Shown here: positions 42,762 to 50,982 of the stretch, one piece after another | Numbering within the stretch: the stretch's first letter is position 1 | Layout of the letters: each line of letters opens with the position of its first letter | Assembly: GCA_039594205.1 (NCBI GenBank) | Contig: JBCNNW010000006.1 | Coordinates: forward strand, 29,455 to 93,454 | Source: Pseudescherichia sp039594205 | Lineage (GTDB): Bacteria; Pseudomonadota; Gammaproteobacteria; Enterobacterales; Enterobacteriaceae | Direction of reading: 5' to 3' | DNA: 64,000 nucleotides | Made by a program: the position numbers and the translations under genes | The notes under the pieces: generated by a model | Databases searched by the model: none | Told to the model about the DNA's origin: nothing | The model's input: only the letters and a program-made list of their open reading frames with translations

Positions 42762-43124
42762 ACATACCTCTTTTTTAATGCAATAGACTGGCTGACCGCT
42801 GCAGGGCAGCAGGCAAAGAATCGAATAGAGATAGAGAGGAAACGCGGCGCTACATAGAGCGTCGGAGAGTTATCAGCGCCCGGCCCTGGGCTTATATTTG
42901 TTATCTTGCTCACACTTTGCAGGCATGATGAACCGTTGTTTCACTATTTTTTGTGATCTAACTCAATTTAGGTGGCAAGTTGTGCCAGAGGCGTTTTGGT
43001 GTGTGATCGGTATCACACTTTAGAGGTAGGCAAGCGGTAGGTCGGGTAGTGCGAAGCCGCCACCCGGTATGAGAGAGAGGTAAGACTCCGTCGCCAAAGG
43101 CGGATATAAAATCATCTGGCAGGG
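42762..43124. promoter_or_regulatory. Gene-free region with CRP sites and a REP-like repeat
   Basis: This 363-base gap holds the promoter region of the ExuT-like gene. TGTGATCGGTATCACA (43002-43017) is a perfect TGTGA-N6-TCACA CRP site, and TGTGATCTAACTCAAT (42952-42967) is a weaker one. A degenerate REP-like repeat with CGGGT (43043-43047) and ACCCG (43062-43066) lies nearer the toxin gene. No ORF or RNA gene was seen. Confidence 0.7.
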
Positions 43125-43526
43125 CTACTTTTTAGCAGGGCGTTTCATCCATGCGGCGCGCATGATGGGCATAAACGTCGGCGGGATGATACCCATTTTC
43201 GGTAGCGGGATTGTGACCGTGACGCCGGGTGATGAATGAAACCACACGTCGTTAAAAGGCAGTTTTTGAAGCCTGTTCAGATCGAACTTAGTCGGAACTT
43301 CTAGTCCGGCCGTATCCAGTTGGTCATCAATGACAAACTCACCGTCGTAAACTTTAACGATCTGAGACGTTCCATAGGTGATAAGCACCGCGTGAAGGTC
43401 GGTAAACACGTTCAGGACAAGCCCAGGACGCGGATACGGCCCCGGGTTGCCTAAGTCCTCGTCATGAGGAAATTTGCACCAGAGAATATCTCCAGCTGCC
43501 GGTAAAGGATTAAAGTTATGAGCCAT
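43125..43526 (-). CDS. PemK/MazF-like toxin of a type II toxin-antitoxin pair
   Basis: A 133-residue protein with the SH3-like PemK/MazF layout: AAGDILWCKFPHDEDLGNPGPYPRPGLVLNVF at the N-terminus resembles the family GDIVWVDFDPTRGSEQ-type opening followed by RPALVL. Such toxins are mRNA-cleaving endoribonucleases. It lies 11 bases after the upstream small gene on the same strand, the normal antitoxin-toxin order. The match is to the fold pattern, not to a named member. Confidence 0.7.
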   Translation of the reverse strand: MAHNFNPLPAAGDILWCKFPHDEDLGNPGPYPRPGLVLNVFTDLHAVLITYGTSQIVKVYDGEFVIDDQLDTAGLEVPTKFDLNRLQKLPFNDVWFHSSPGVTVTIPLPKMGIIPPTFMPIMRAAWMKRPAKK

Positions 43527-43537
43527 ATGCTTCCTGC

Positions 43538-43891
43538 TTATTTAAATAATGGCGAATCCAGGTCTTCGTCTGTGATTTCCATGCCAGACAGTCGGGTAAT
43601 GGTGGCGTGCTGTTTGTCGGTCAGCGGGCCGTTATCCAGTTCGTAAGCCGGCAATACGTCGTGTGCCAGGTAGCGCAACGCTTTATGAACGAGTTCAGTC
43701 TGGTTAAGCTCCAGCGCCTCCATAAGGCGAGTGAAGGTTTCTTCGCTTACGCCGTACTCGTTGTCACGTGCGCGCAGCTGGAAAAGGAACTTTTTCGGCG
43801 CAGCCGGTGCAGGGGTTTCCGCCTTGCTTTTAACGTTGCGTGGACGGCGTTTAGCGGTCGCAATCGCGTTAGTTGCAGAACCAGGAGCCAT
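43538..43891 (-). CDS. Antitoxin partner of the PemK-like toxin
   Basis: A 117-residue small protein with a basic, Ala/Pro-rich N-terminus (1-40, KRRPRNVKSKAETPAPAAPKK) and a helical segment SEETFTRLMEALELNQTELVHKALRYLAHDVLP (about 49-82) that may be a ribbon-helix-helix-like DNA-binding or dimer region. The acidic C-terminus, ITDEDLDSPLFK, could wrap the toxin. Two near-identical palindromes precede the start, fitting an autorepressed TA operon. Confidence 0.7.
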   Translation of the reverse strand: MAPGSATNAIATAKRRPRNVKSKAETPAPAAPKKFLFQLRARDNEYGVSEETFTRLMEALELNQTELVHKALRYLAHDVLPAYELDNGPLTDKQHATITRLSGMEITDEDLDSPLFK

Positions 43892-43911
43892 GATTTACCT
43901 CTCTCTTGTGA

Positions 43912-43966
43912 CTATATAGAAAGTATATAGCAGTGGCGTGACATTTTCTATATAGATTGTATATGG
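43912..43966. promoter_or_regulatory. Two 19-bp operator repeats of the TA operon
   Basis: CTATATAGAAAGTATATAG (43912-43930) and CTATATAGATTGTATATGG (43948-43966) are direct copies, each an inverted repeat around a 5-base centre, 36 bases apart. They lie 21-75 bases upstream of the antitoxin start, where an antitoxin or toxin-antitoxin complex would repress. Confidence 0.75.
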
Positions 43967-44077
43967 CCAAAATGCTCCTCGTAGTTTCATCTCTCACACT
44001 CCACCGTCGCGCTACCGTAGCATGAGGCGAAGTATGGTAATGTCATGGCATAGCGAGTGACGGTAAGGGGTTCTGAT

Positions 44078-44932
44078 GTGAAGCGTACTATCGGCGGGGT
44101 GCTGTTTCTTCTTTTCGCGCTGTGCCAGTCGGCTCATGCAATCAACACTGAAGGGCTACAGGCCTTCCTGAAGCATGAGGAGACACGCCTGCCGGGTAAG
44201 ATTGGCATGTCTATCGTCAACGCCGACGGCCAGCCGATCTTTGGCTATCGCCAGAATGAACGTTTCCCGTTAACCAGCACTTTTAAAGTTCTCGCCTGCG
44301 CTGCGCTGCTCGATCGTCTGCACAAGACCGCTGGCTCGCTGGATGAGACGGTCACTATTAAACCTGACGAGCTACTGAGCTACTCTCCGATCACCAAAAA
44401 CTACGTTGCTCCGGCGACCATTACGCTGCACACCCTGTGTTCGGCGGCGGTAAGCTATAGCGATAATACAGCGGGCAACAGCATTCTGACTTACCTTGGC
44501 GGTCCTGAAGCCATAACGCGTTTTATGCGTGAGAGTGGCGACGACGTCACCCGATTGGATCGCACCGAGCCGACCCTCAACGAGGCCACGCCAGGGGACG
44601 AGCGTGATACCTCCACGCCGGAACGTATGGCAGCCGGGCTGCATACGCTGCTGGCGACGCCGCGTTTAACTGCGCCGCACCGGGAGATGCTGGAGAAGTG
44701 GATGCGGGATGACAAGGTGGCCGACAACCTGCTGCGCGCCGCTCTGCCCGAGGGCTGGGCCATCGCGGATAAAACGGGTGCAGGCGGCTACGGCTCAAGG
44801 GCGATTATTGCTGCGGTGTATCCCACGGGGGCACAACCTGTCTATATGGCGATCTACATCACCCAGACTAATGCCGAGATGAAGGTGAGTGACGGAGTGA
44901 TTAAGAATATTGGGGAGCGGGTGTTTCGGTGA
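44078..44932 (+). CDS. Class A beta-lactamase
   Basis: Periplasmic serine beta-lactamase, 284 residues from the GTG at 44078 (AAGGGG ribosome site seven bases upstream). The signal peptide KRTIGGVLFLLFALCQSAHA is followed by the mature start INTEG. Active-site elements: S-T-F-K (Ambler 70-73, with Thr69), SDN (130-132), EPTLNE (Glu166, Asn170) and KTG (234-236) followed by AGGYGSR. FPLTSTFK, the AGG(Y/F)G loop and the C-terminal region recall the CARB/PSE and AER lineage, but those carry Arg234 and this has Lys. No ampR gene is adjacent. A penicillinase spectrum is inferred. Confidence 0.93.
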   Translation: MKRTIGGVLFLLFALCQSAHAINTEGLQAFLKHEETRLPGKIGMSIVNADGQPIFGYRQNERFPLTSTFKVLACAALLDRLHKTAGSLDETVTIKPDELLSYSPITKNYVAPATITLHTLCSAAVSYSDNTAGNSILTYLGGPEAITRFMRESGDDVTRLDRTEPTLNEATPGDERDTSTPERMAAGLHTLLATPRLTAPHREMLEKWMRDDKVADNLLRAALPEGWAIADKTGAGGYGSRAIIAAVYPTGAQPVYMAIYITQTNAEMKVSDGVIKNIGERVFR

Positions 44933-44975
44933 TAGGGAAGTATGAGTGATAACGCGTAAGGAGATACGCTACCGT

Positions 44976-45410
44976 ATGCATAAGAAATTGAAGATTATGG
45001 GTCTTGCCGTCGTGTTGGTTGGCGGCGTACTGATATACGCCACGCCATACATTAAGATGGAGTTTGCTGGGAGTACAACGTATACTGAGAAGAATGCAAG
45101 AGAATATCTTTTTTATACGCCAGAAATACTGAAAAAGATGCCGCGTATTTCCGGTGACTATGAGTTTGATTTTGCTAATATCACTGGGCCAGCCAAACAT
45201 GTACATGCAGTAAAATTCTATGGTACTAGTGATGTCAGGAAAATTGATTCATATCTGGAATCCATTGGTTATAAAAAGCAGAAGGAATGTGATATAGACG
45301 CCTCATGCTGGCGAGGTTCTGACAAGCAAGAAACCGTTTATGTAGGTGTACTTAACAGCGAAAAAATGGTCTTGGTACAGGTAGTAACTGATTTTTCTAA
45401 CACTCAATAA
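44976..45410 (+). CDS. Hypothetical membrane-anchored protein
   Basis: A 144-residue protein, start at the ATG at 44976 behind AAGGAG; a GTG at 44946 is also in frame. One N-terminal membrane segment (MGLAVVLVGGVLIYATPYI, about 8-26) anchors a periplasmic domain with two Cys in KECDIDASCW that could form a disulfide. No family was recognised. Base composition is more AT-rich than the core genes. Confidence 0.65.
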   Translation: MHKKLKIMGLAVVLVGGVLIYATPYIKMEFAGSTTYTEKNAREYLFYTPEILKKMPRISGDYEFDFANITGPAKHVHAVKFYGTSDVRKIDSYLESIGYKKQKECDIDASCWRGSDKQETVYVGVLNSEKMVLVQVVTDFSNTQ

Positions 45411-45501
45411 AAGTTACCAGGCGACCATGATAAATACTGCGTTCAATGAAGATTTATTTGGTATAACAGGAGCTGCATTAGATGGGCAGCTTACTAATTC
45501 T

Positions 45502-45526
45502 AGTTGTTCGGTAAAACCGAACAACT
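45502..45526. repeat. Perfect 11-bp inverted repeat
   Basis: AGTTGTTCGGT (45502-45512) and ACCGAACAACT (45516-45526) are exact complements around a 3-base loop, in the 260-base gap before the HTH antitoxin gene. No T-run follows on either strand. It could be a TA operator, an integrase-type site or a mobile-element remnant. Nothing else was seen in 45411-45670 apart from this repeat. Confidence 0.6.
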
Positions 45527-45670
45527 GAATTCATATAGACATTTGCTAACTTCCCTCCTACTGAACCTGTAAGTAAGCCATGCAGATTAGGTTTTGTCTG
45601 TTTCGAATATTGCTAGTTTCGTTTATTTCGATTAACCTCTGAGTCTAAGAGTATATCGAGGGCTATCGAC

Positions 45671-46129
45671 ATGACCACAACGCTAACTAATCTTAATCTT
45701 CCTGAGCCTCATGAGAGTGAGCTGGCCCAGCGTGGTCAGCGGGAACTGGCAGCTTATCTCTCTACAAAGCTGCAAACTCAGCGGATCTCGATTGTGGATG
45801 AGGATGATAAAACCCACATAATTGAGTTACCAACAAGCGCAATGACGATGTTAATGGAGATTCTGGGTGAGCTTGCTGCCGGAAATGCGGTACAGATTGT
45901 GCCGGTTCATGCCGAACTCACTACGCAAGAAGCTGCGAATATCCTGAACGTATCCCGACCACATATGGTGAAGCTTCTTGAAAAGGGTAATCTACCTTTT
46001 CACAAAATTGGGCGTCACCGCCGGGTTTTGTTTGCCGATCTGATGGAATATAAAAAGAGACGTGAAAATGAAAGCCTGAATGCGATGCAGGCTTTGGCAG
46101 ATCAGGCGCAGGATACAGGGATGTATTAA
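45671..46129 (+). CDS. Antitoxin with excisionase-type helix-turn-helix
   Basis: A 152-residue DNA-binding protein. The C-terminal half has a MerR/excisionase-like winged helix (LTTQEAANILNVSRPHMVKLLEKGNLPFHKIGRHRRVLFADLMEYKKRR, about 83-131, quoted in segments of the motif). The N-terminal half may bind the toxin. Its stop shares a base with the next gene start (TAATG). Such HTH antitoxins paired with PIN_3-type toxins are widespread. Confidence 0.8.
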   Translation: MTTTLTNLNLPEPHESELAQRGQRELAAYLSTKLQTQRISIVDEDDKTHIIELPTSAMTMLMEILGELAAGNAVQIVPVHAELTTQEAANILNVSRPHMVKLLEKGNLPFHKIGRHRRVLFADLMEYKKRRENESLNAMQALADQAQDTGMY

Positions 46130-46704
46130 TGAGGCACTCGCCATATCCGGTAGTATTAGATGCATGTGTACTTTATCCTGCAAGGCTCAGGGATCTACTG
46201 ATGCATCTTGGCCTTGTAGGCTTATACCAACCGAAATGGAGTAGAGATATACACCATGAGTGGTGTAGAAATTTGTTGAAAAACAGATCGGACATCTAGG
46301 CAGAAACGCTTGAGTACACCGTTAAATTGATGAATCAGGCGCTACCTGATGCAAATATCACTGGTTATGAGTATTTAATTGAAGGGTTAACGCTTCCAGA
46401 TATTGATGACCGACATGTCCTTGCAGCGGCTATTCGTGCAAAAGCAGAAGTTATTGTCACACTGAATAAAAAGGATTTTCCCGCTGTTTTACTTGCTCCA
46501 TTCAATATCGAAGCTCTTCATCCCGATGAGTTTATCTCTGATCTGTTCGATCTTAATCATGCTCTGGCGCTTGAGGCAGTGAGAAGACAGCGGCAGTCTC
46601 TCAAGCGTCCTCCCATAAACGTGCAAGAATTTTTAGCAATGCTAATAAAGCAAGGATTAACCAGAACGGTTAAGACTTTAGAAGGGTATGAACTTATTCT
46701 TTAA
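46129..46704 (+). pseudogene. PIN-domain toxin interrupted by an in-frame TAG
   Basis: The frame from the ATG at 46129 reads MRHSPYPVVLDACVLYPARL, the start of a PIN_3-type VapC-like toxin with its first catalytic Asp, through HHEWCRNLLKNRSDI to a TAG at 46297-46299. It then continues in the same frame to 46704 with LPDIDDRHVLAAAIRAKAEVIVTLNKKDFP, the remaining acidic motifs. Restoring one codon gives a 191-residue protein; CAG to TAG is the simplest cause. The second half also has an ATG at 46330, but no clear ribosome site. The toxin is probably dead while its antitoxin is intact. Confidence 0.8.
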
Positions 46705-46863
46705 AATCGTTATCAGATAGAGAGATAAATACTAGTATGCAATTTATTTATTAAATCTATAAGAAGTGCTATCTATGTAATATTAAGAAAGATTAATTGG
46801 CTTTTATCTTTTTTGAGATATGAGATTGAATGTATAAGACAATAGCATAGAGATTTTTAAGTT

Positions 46864-46958
46864 TGGCGGAAGATCACAGGAGTCGAACCTGCCCGGGGCC
46901 GCTGGCGGTCCCAACTGGATTTGAAGTCCAGCCGCCTCACCGGAGACGACGATCTTCC
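46864..46958 (-). tRNA. selC: tRNA-Sec (UCA anticodon)
   Basis: The minus strand carries the selenocysteine tRNA: 95 bases from GGAAGATCGTCG to ATCTTCCGCCA with encoded CCA, the 8-bp acceptor stem, the TCA anticodon within CTTCAAATCC and the extended variable arm (GGGGCCGC-CAGC-GGTCCC region). Its 3' end faces the accessory strip at 43.1-46.7 kb. selC 3' ends are well-known integration sites. No second copy of the 3' end was seen by eye. The 159 bases between it and the PIN pseudogene are AT-rich and gene-free. Confidence 0.97.
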
Positions 46959-47245
46959 GCGCCTGCATTGCTACATGGAGGCGGGCGCATTATAGCTACT
47001 TTCCCACTTTTACACACATCTATTAGCGCTTTTTTCACTGTCCCGTTTCGTTGCCACCCGCCATTTTGGTTAAAACCCCATAGTTTCCGCAAGTTACAAT
47101 CAAACCCGCCGGTTTAGCCTACCGGGATCACAGAAAACAAGAATCGTAATTTGATAACCAGAAAACGGAATACCCGCGCTGAGGGGGATGGTTTACAACG
47201 ACTTTAACCGGTCTCAGAACGCTTTGTTACTGAAGGATAAGAGGA

Positions 47246-48640
47246 ATGAACAGTCAGATTATCTCTGTGAAGGAGAAGATAGGCTACGGTATGGGCGACG
47301 CCGCCAGCCATATCATCTTCGATAACGTCATGCTGTACATGATGTTTTTCTACACCGACATCTTTGGTATTCCCGCTGGCTTTGTTGGCACCATGTTCCT
47401 GCTGGCGCGCGCCCTGGACGCCATCTCCGATCCCTGCATGGGCCTCATTGCTGACCGTACCCGCAGCCGCTGGGGCAAGTTCCGCCCGTGGATTTTGTTC
47501 GGCGCTATCCCCTTCGGCCTTGTCTGCGTACTGGCCTATACCACGCCGGACCTCAGCCATAACGGAAAGCTGATCTACGCCGCCGTGACCTACACGCTGC
47601 TAACACTGCTTTACACCGTGGTTAATATCCCCTACTGCGCCCTCGGCGGGGTGATCACCAGTGACCCTACTCAGCGCATCTCACTCCAGTCCTGGCGCTT
47701 CGTGCTGGCGACGGCGGGCGGCATGCTCTCCACGGTGCTGATGATGCCGCTGGTGCATCTCATCGGCGGGGATAATAAGGCGCTGGGCTTCCAGGGCGGC
47801 ATCGCGGTGCTCTCGGTGGTGGCGTTTCTGATGCTCGCCTTCTGCTTCTTTACCACCCGCGAGCGTATTCAGGTGCCGCCGAGCACCACGCCAATGCGGG
47901 AAGACCTGCGCGATATCTGGAATAACGACCAGTGGCGTATTGTCGGCTTCTTAACGCTGCTAAACATCCTCGCAGTCTGCGTGCGCGGCGGGGCGATGAT
48001 GTACTACGTCACCTGGATCCTCGGCCAGCCGGAAGTGTTCGTTGCCTTCCTTACCACCTACTGCTTTGGCAACCTGATCGGCAGCGCGCTGGCGAAGCCG
48101 CTTACCGACTGGAAGTGCAAGGTCAGCGTCTTCTGGTGGACCAACGCGGCGCTGGCGGTGCTGAGCGTGGCGATGTTCTTTGTGCCGATGAGCGCCAGCC
48201 TGACTATGTTTGGGTTTATCTTTGTGATTGGCGTTCTGCACCAGCTGGTGACGCCGATTCAGTGGGTCATGATGTCCGACACCGTCGACTACGGCGAGTG
48301 GTGCAATGGCAAACGCCTGACCGGGATCAGCTTCGCTGGCACGCTTTTCGTGCTGAAGCTGGGCCTGGCCCTCGGCGGGGCGGTGATCGGCTGGGCGCTG
48401 GCGGGCGGCGGCTACGATGCGGCAGCAAAAGCGCAGAACGGCACCACCATCACCATCATTATTGCCCTCTTTACCCTTGTCCCGGCGGTCTGCTATCTGC
48501 TGAGCGCCATTATTGCCAAACGCTTTTACACCCTGAAGACCCCTTTCCTGACCGCCATGATGCAGCAGCTCGCCGTGGGCGCACGCCGCAACCAGCAGGA
48601 GTTTGACCAGGGATCGATCGGCAAAGAATTAACGCATTAA
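47246..48640 (+). CDS. yicJ: YicJ, GPH-family alpha-xyloside transporter
   Basis: A 464-residue glycoside-pentoside-hexuronide:cation symporter in the inner membrane, closely matching E. coli YicJ (460). VKEKIGYGMGDAASHIIFDNVMLYMMFFYTDIFG and the DRTRSRWGKFRPW loop are family hallmarks. It probably imports isoprimeverose or other alpha-xylosides for YicI, 12 bases downstream. The 287 bases between selC and this gene hold the two divergent promoters and no other gene. Confidence 0.93.
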   Translation: MNSQIISVKEKIGYGMGDAASHIIFDNVMLYMMFFYTDIFGIPAGFVGTMFLLARALDAISDPCMGLIADRTRSRWGKFRPWILFGAIPFGLVCVLAYTTPDLSHNGKLIYAAVTYTLLTLLYTVVNIPYCALGGVITSDPTQRISLQSWRFVLATAGGMLSTVLMMPLVHLIGGDNKALGFQGGIAVLSVVAFLMLAFCFFTTRERIQVPPSTTPMREDLRDIWNNDQWRIVGFLTLLNILAVCVRGGAMMYYVTWILGQPEVFVAFLTTYCFGNLIGSALAKPLTDWKCKVSVFWWTNAALAVLSVAMFFVPMSASLTMFGFIFVIGVLHQLVTPIQWVMMSDTVDYGEWCNGKRLTGISFAGTLFVLKLGLALGGAVIGWALAGGGYDAAAKAQNGTTITIIIALFTLVPAVCYLLSAIIAKRFYTLKTPFLTAMMQQLAVGARRNQQEFDQGSIGKELTH

Positions 48641-48652
48641 AAGGAACAGACC

Positions 48653-50971
48653 ATGAAAATCAGTGATGGAAACTGGCTTATTCAACCCGGCCTTAACGTG
48701 ATCTCTCCCGTGCAGGTCTTTGACGTGGAGCAGCAGGGCAACGAGCTGTTGATCCACGCCGCCCCGCGTGACGTCCGTGAGCGGACGTGGCAGCTCGATA
48801 CGCCACTCTTTACCCTGCGCCTCTTCTCGCCGCAGGAGGGCGTGATCGGCGTGAGGATGGAGCACTTCCAGGGCGCGTTGGATAACGGCCCGCACTACCC
48901 GCTGAACCTTCAGTCAGACGTTGGGGTCAAGCTGCAAAACAGTGAGGCGTTCGCATCCCTGACCTCCGGCAATCTCACCGCGCGGGTCACTAAAGGCGAA
49001 ACCTGGTCACTGGATTTTCTACGCAACGGGGTGCGTATCACCGGTAGCCAGCTTAAGAACAGCGGTTACGTGCAGGATGCGCGTCACGGTAAAAACTACC
49101 TTTTCGAGCGGCTGGATCTGGGCGTGGGAGAGGCTGTCTATGGCCTTGGCGAGCGCTTTACCGCCCTGGTGCGCAACGGCCAGACGGTGGAGACCTGGAA
49201 CCGCGACGGCGGCACCAGTACCGAGCAGGCGTATAAGAATATCCCCTTCTACCTCACCAATCGGGGCTACGGCGTGCTGGTGAACCACCCCGAGTGCGTC
49301 TCCTTTGAGGTGGGATCGGAGAAGGTGTCGAAGGTGCAGTTCAGCGTTGAGGGTGAGTACCTTGAGTACTTCGTGATCGACGGCCCGACGCCGAAAGAGG
49401 TGCTTAATCGCTACACGCAGCTCTCCGGCCGCCCGGCACTGCCGCCCGCATGGTCGTTTGGTCTCTGGCTCACCACCTCGTTTACCACTAACTACGACGA
49501 GGCTACGGTAAACAGCTTTATTGACGGCATGGCCGAGCGCAATCTGCCTCTGCACGTCTTCCACTTCGACTGCTTCTGGATGAAAGCCTTCCAGTGGTGC
49601 GATTTTGAGTGGGACCCGGTGACCTTCCCGGATCCAGAGGGGATGATCCGCCGCCTGAAGGCGAAAGGGTTGAAAATCTGCGTCTGGATCAACCCCTACA
49701 TCGGTCAGAAATCGCCGCGCTTTAAGGAGCTGAAGGATAAAGGCTACCTGCTCAAACGCCCGGACGGCTCGCTCTGGCAGTGGGACAAGTGGCAGCCGGG
49801 GCTGGCTATCTATGACTTTACCAACCCTGAGGCCTGCCGCTGGTATGCCGACGAGCTGAAGAAGCTGGTGGCGATCGGCGTTGACTGCTTCAAGACCGAC
49901 TTTGGCGAGCGCATCCCTACCGACGTACAGTGGTTCGACGGATCCGATCCGCAGAAGATGCACAACCACTATGCCTATATCTACAACGAACTGGTATGGA
50001 ACGTGCTGAAAGAGACGGTGGGCGAGCGCGAGGCGGTGCTGTTTGCTCGCTCTGCTTCAGTCGGAGCACAACAGTTCCCGGTGCACTGGGGCGGCGACTG
50101 CTATGCCAACTACGAGTCGATGGCGGAGAGCCTGCGCGGCGGGCTGTCGATTGGCCTCTCCGGGTTTGGTTTCTGGAGCCACGACATCGGCGGTTTTGAG
50201 AATACTGCCCCGGCGCACGTCTATAAACGCTGGTGCGCGTTTGGGCTGCTCTCCAGCCATAGCCGCCTGCACGGCAGCAAATCTTATCGCGTGCCCTGGG
50301 CCTATGACGAAGAGTCCTGCGACGTGGTACGCCACTTTACCCAGATGAAGTGCCGCATGATGCCCTATCTCTATCGCCAGGCGGCGCTGGCTCGTGAGCA
50401 GGGTACCCCGATGCTGCGGGCGATGATGCTGGAGTTCCCGGACGATCCCGCCTGCGACTACCTCGACCGCCAGTATATGCTCGGTGACGCCGTGCTGGTC
50501 GCGCCGGTCTTCTCCGAGGCGGGTGACGTGCAGTTCTACCTGCCGGAGGGGCGCTGGACGCACCTGTGGCGCAACGATGAGCTACAGGGCAGCCGTTGGC
50601 ACAGACAGCAGCACGACTTTATGAGCCTGCCGGTCTATGTGCGTAACAACACGCTGCTGGCGCTGGGAAGCAACGACCAGCGGCCGGACTATGCGTGGCA
50701 TGAGGGCACCGCCTTCCAGCTCTTTGCCCTGGAGGAGGGGCAGGAGGCCATCTGTGAGGTGCCGGGTGACGACGGTGCGGTGGTGTTTACCCTGAAGGCG
50801 ACGCGCGAAGGCAATACGCTGCGCGTAGTGGGATCTGGCAAGGCACAGCGCTGGACGCTCTGCCTGCGCAACGTGCAGCAGATTGGCGGCGTGCAAGGCG
50901 GCACATCCGCTGGCAGCGAGTGGGGCGTGGTGGTGAGCGCCGAGGGGAGCACGCTCACTATCGAGCTGTAG
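48653..50971 (+). CDS. yicI: YicI, GH31 alpha-xylosidase
   Basis: Cytoplasmic family 31 glycosidase releasing xylose from the non-reducing end of alpha-xylosides such as isoprimeverose. It has 772 residues, the E. coli length. The nucleophile Asp is in DCFKTDFGERIPTDVQW (Asp416 in E. coli) and the acid/base Asp in VHWGGDCYANYESM (Asp482). The N-terminal beta-sandwich, barrel and C-terminal domains are all present. It is the second gene of yicJI and ends 11 bases from the convergent yicH. Confidence 0.96.
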   Translation: MKISDGNWLIQPGLNVISPVQVFDVEQQGNELLIHAAPRDVRERTWQLDTPLFTLRLFSPQEGVIGVRMEHFQGALDNGPHYPLNLQSDVGVKLQNSEAFASLTSGNLTARVTKGETWSLDFLRNGVRITGSQLKNSGYVQDARHGKNYLFERLDLGVGEAVYGLGERFTALVRNGQTVETWNRDGGTSTEQAYKNIPFYLTNRGYGVLVNHPECVSFEVGSEKVSKVQFSVEGEYLEYFVIDGPTPKEVLNRYTQLSGRPALPPAWSFGLWLTTSFTTNYDEATVNSFIDGMAERNLPLHVFHFDCFWMKAFQWCDFEWDPVTFPDPEGMIRRLKAKGLKICVWINPYIGQKSPRFKELKDKGYLLKRPDGSLWQWDKWQPGLAIYDFTNPEACRWYADELKKLVAIGVDCFKTDFGERIPTDVQWFDGSDPQKMHNHYAYIYNELVWNVLKETVGEREAVLFARSASVGAQQFPVHWGGDCYANYESMAESLRGGLSIGLSGFGFWSHDIGGFENTAPAHVYKRWCAFGLLSSHSRLHGSKSYRVPWAYDEESCDVVRHFTQMKCRMMPYLYRQAALAREQGTPMLRAMMLEFPDDPACDYLDRQYMLGDAVLVAPVFSEAGDVQFYLPEGRWTHLWRNDELQGSRWHRQQHDFMSLPVYVRNNTLLALGSNDQRPDYAWHEGTAFQLFALEEGQEAICEVPGDDGAVVFTLKATREGNTLRVVGSGKAQRWTLCLRNVQQIGGVQGGTSAGSEWGVVVSAEGSTLTIEL

Positions 50972-50982
50972 GCCCGGCAAGC

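Noticed and set aside
46330..46704. Stand-alone 125-residue protein from an internal ATG
   Set aside because: It is the in-frame continuation of the PIN toxin after the TAG and lacks the first catalytic Asp and a clear ribosome site.
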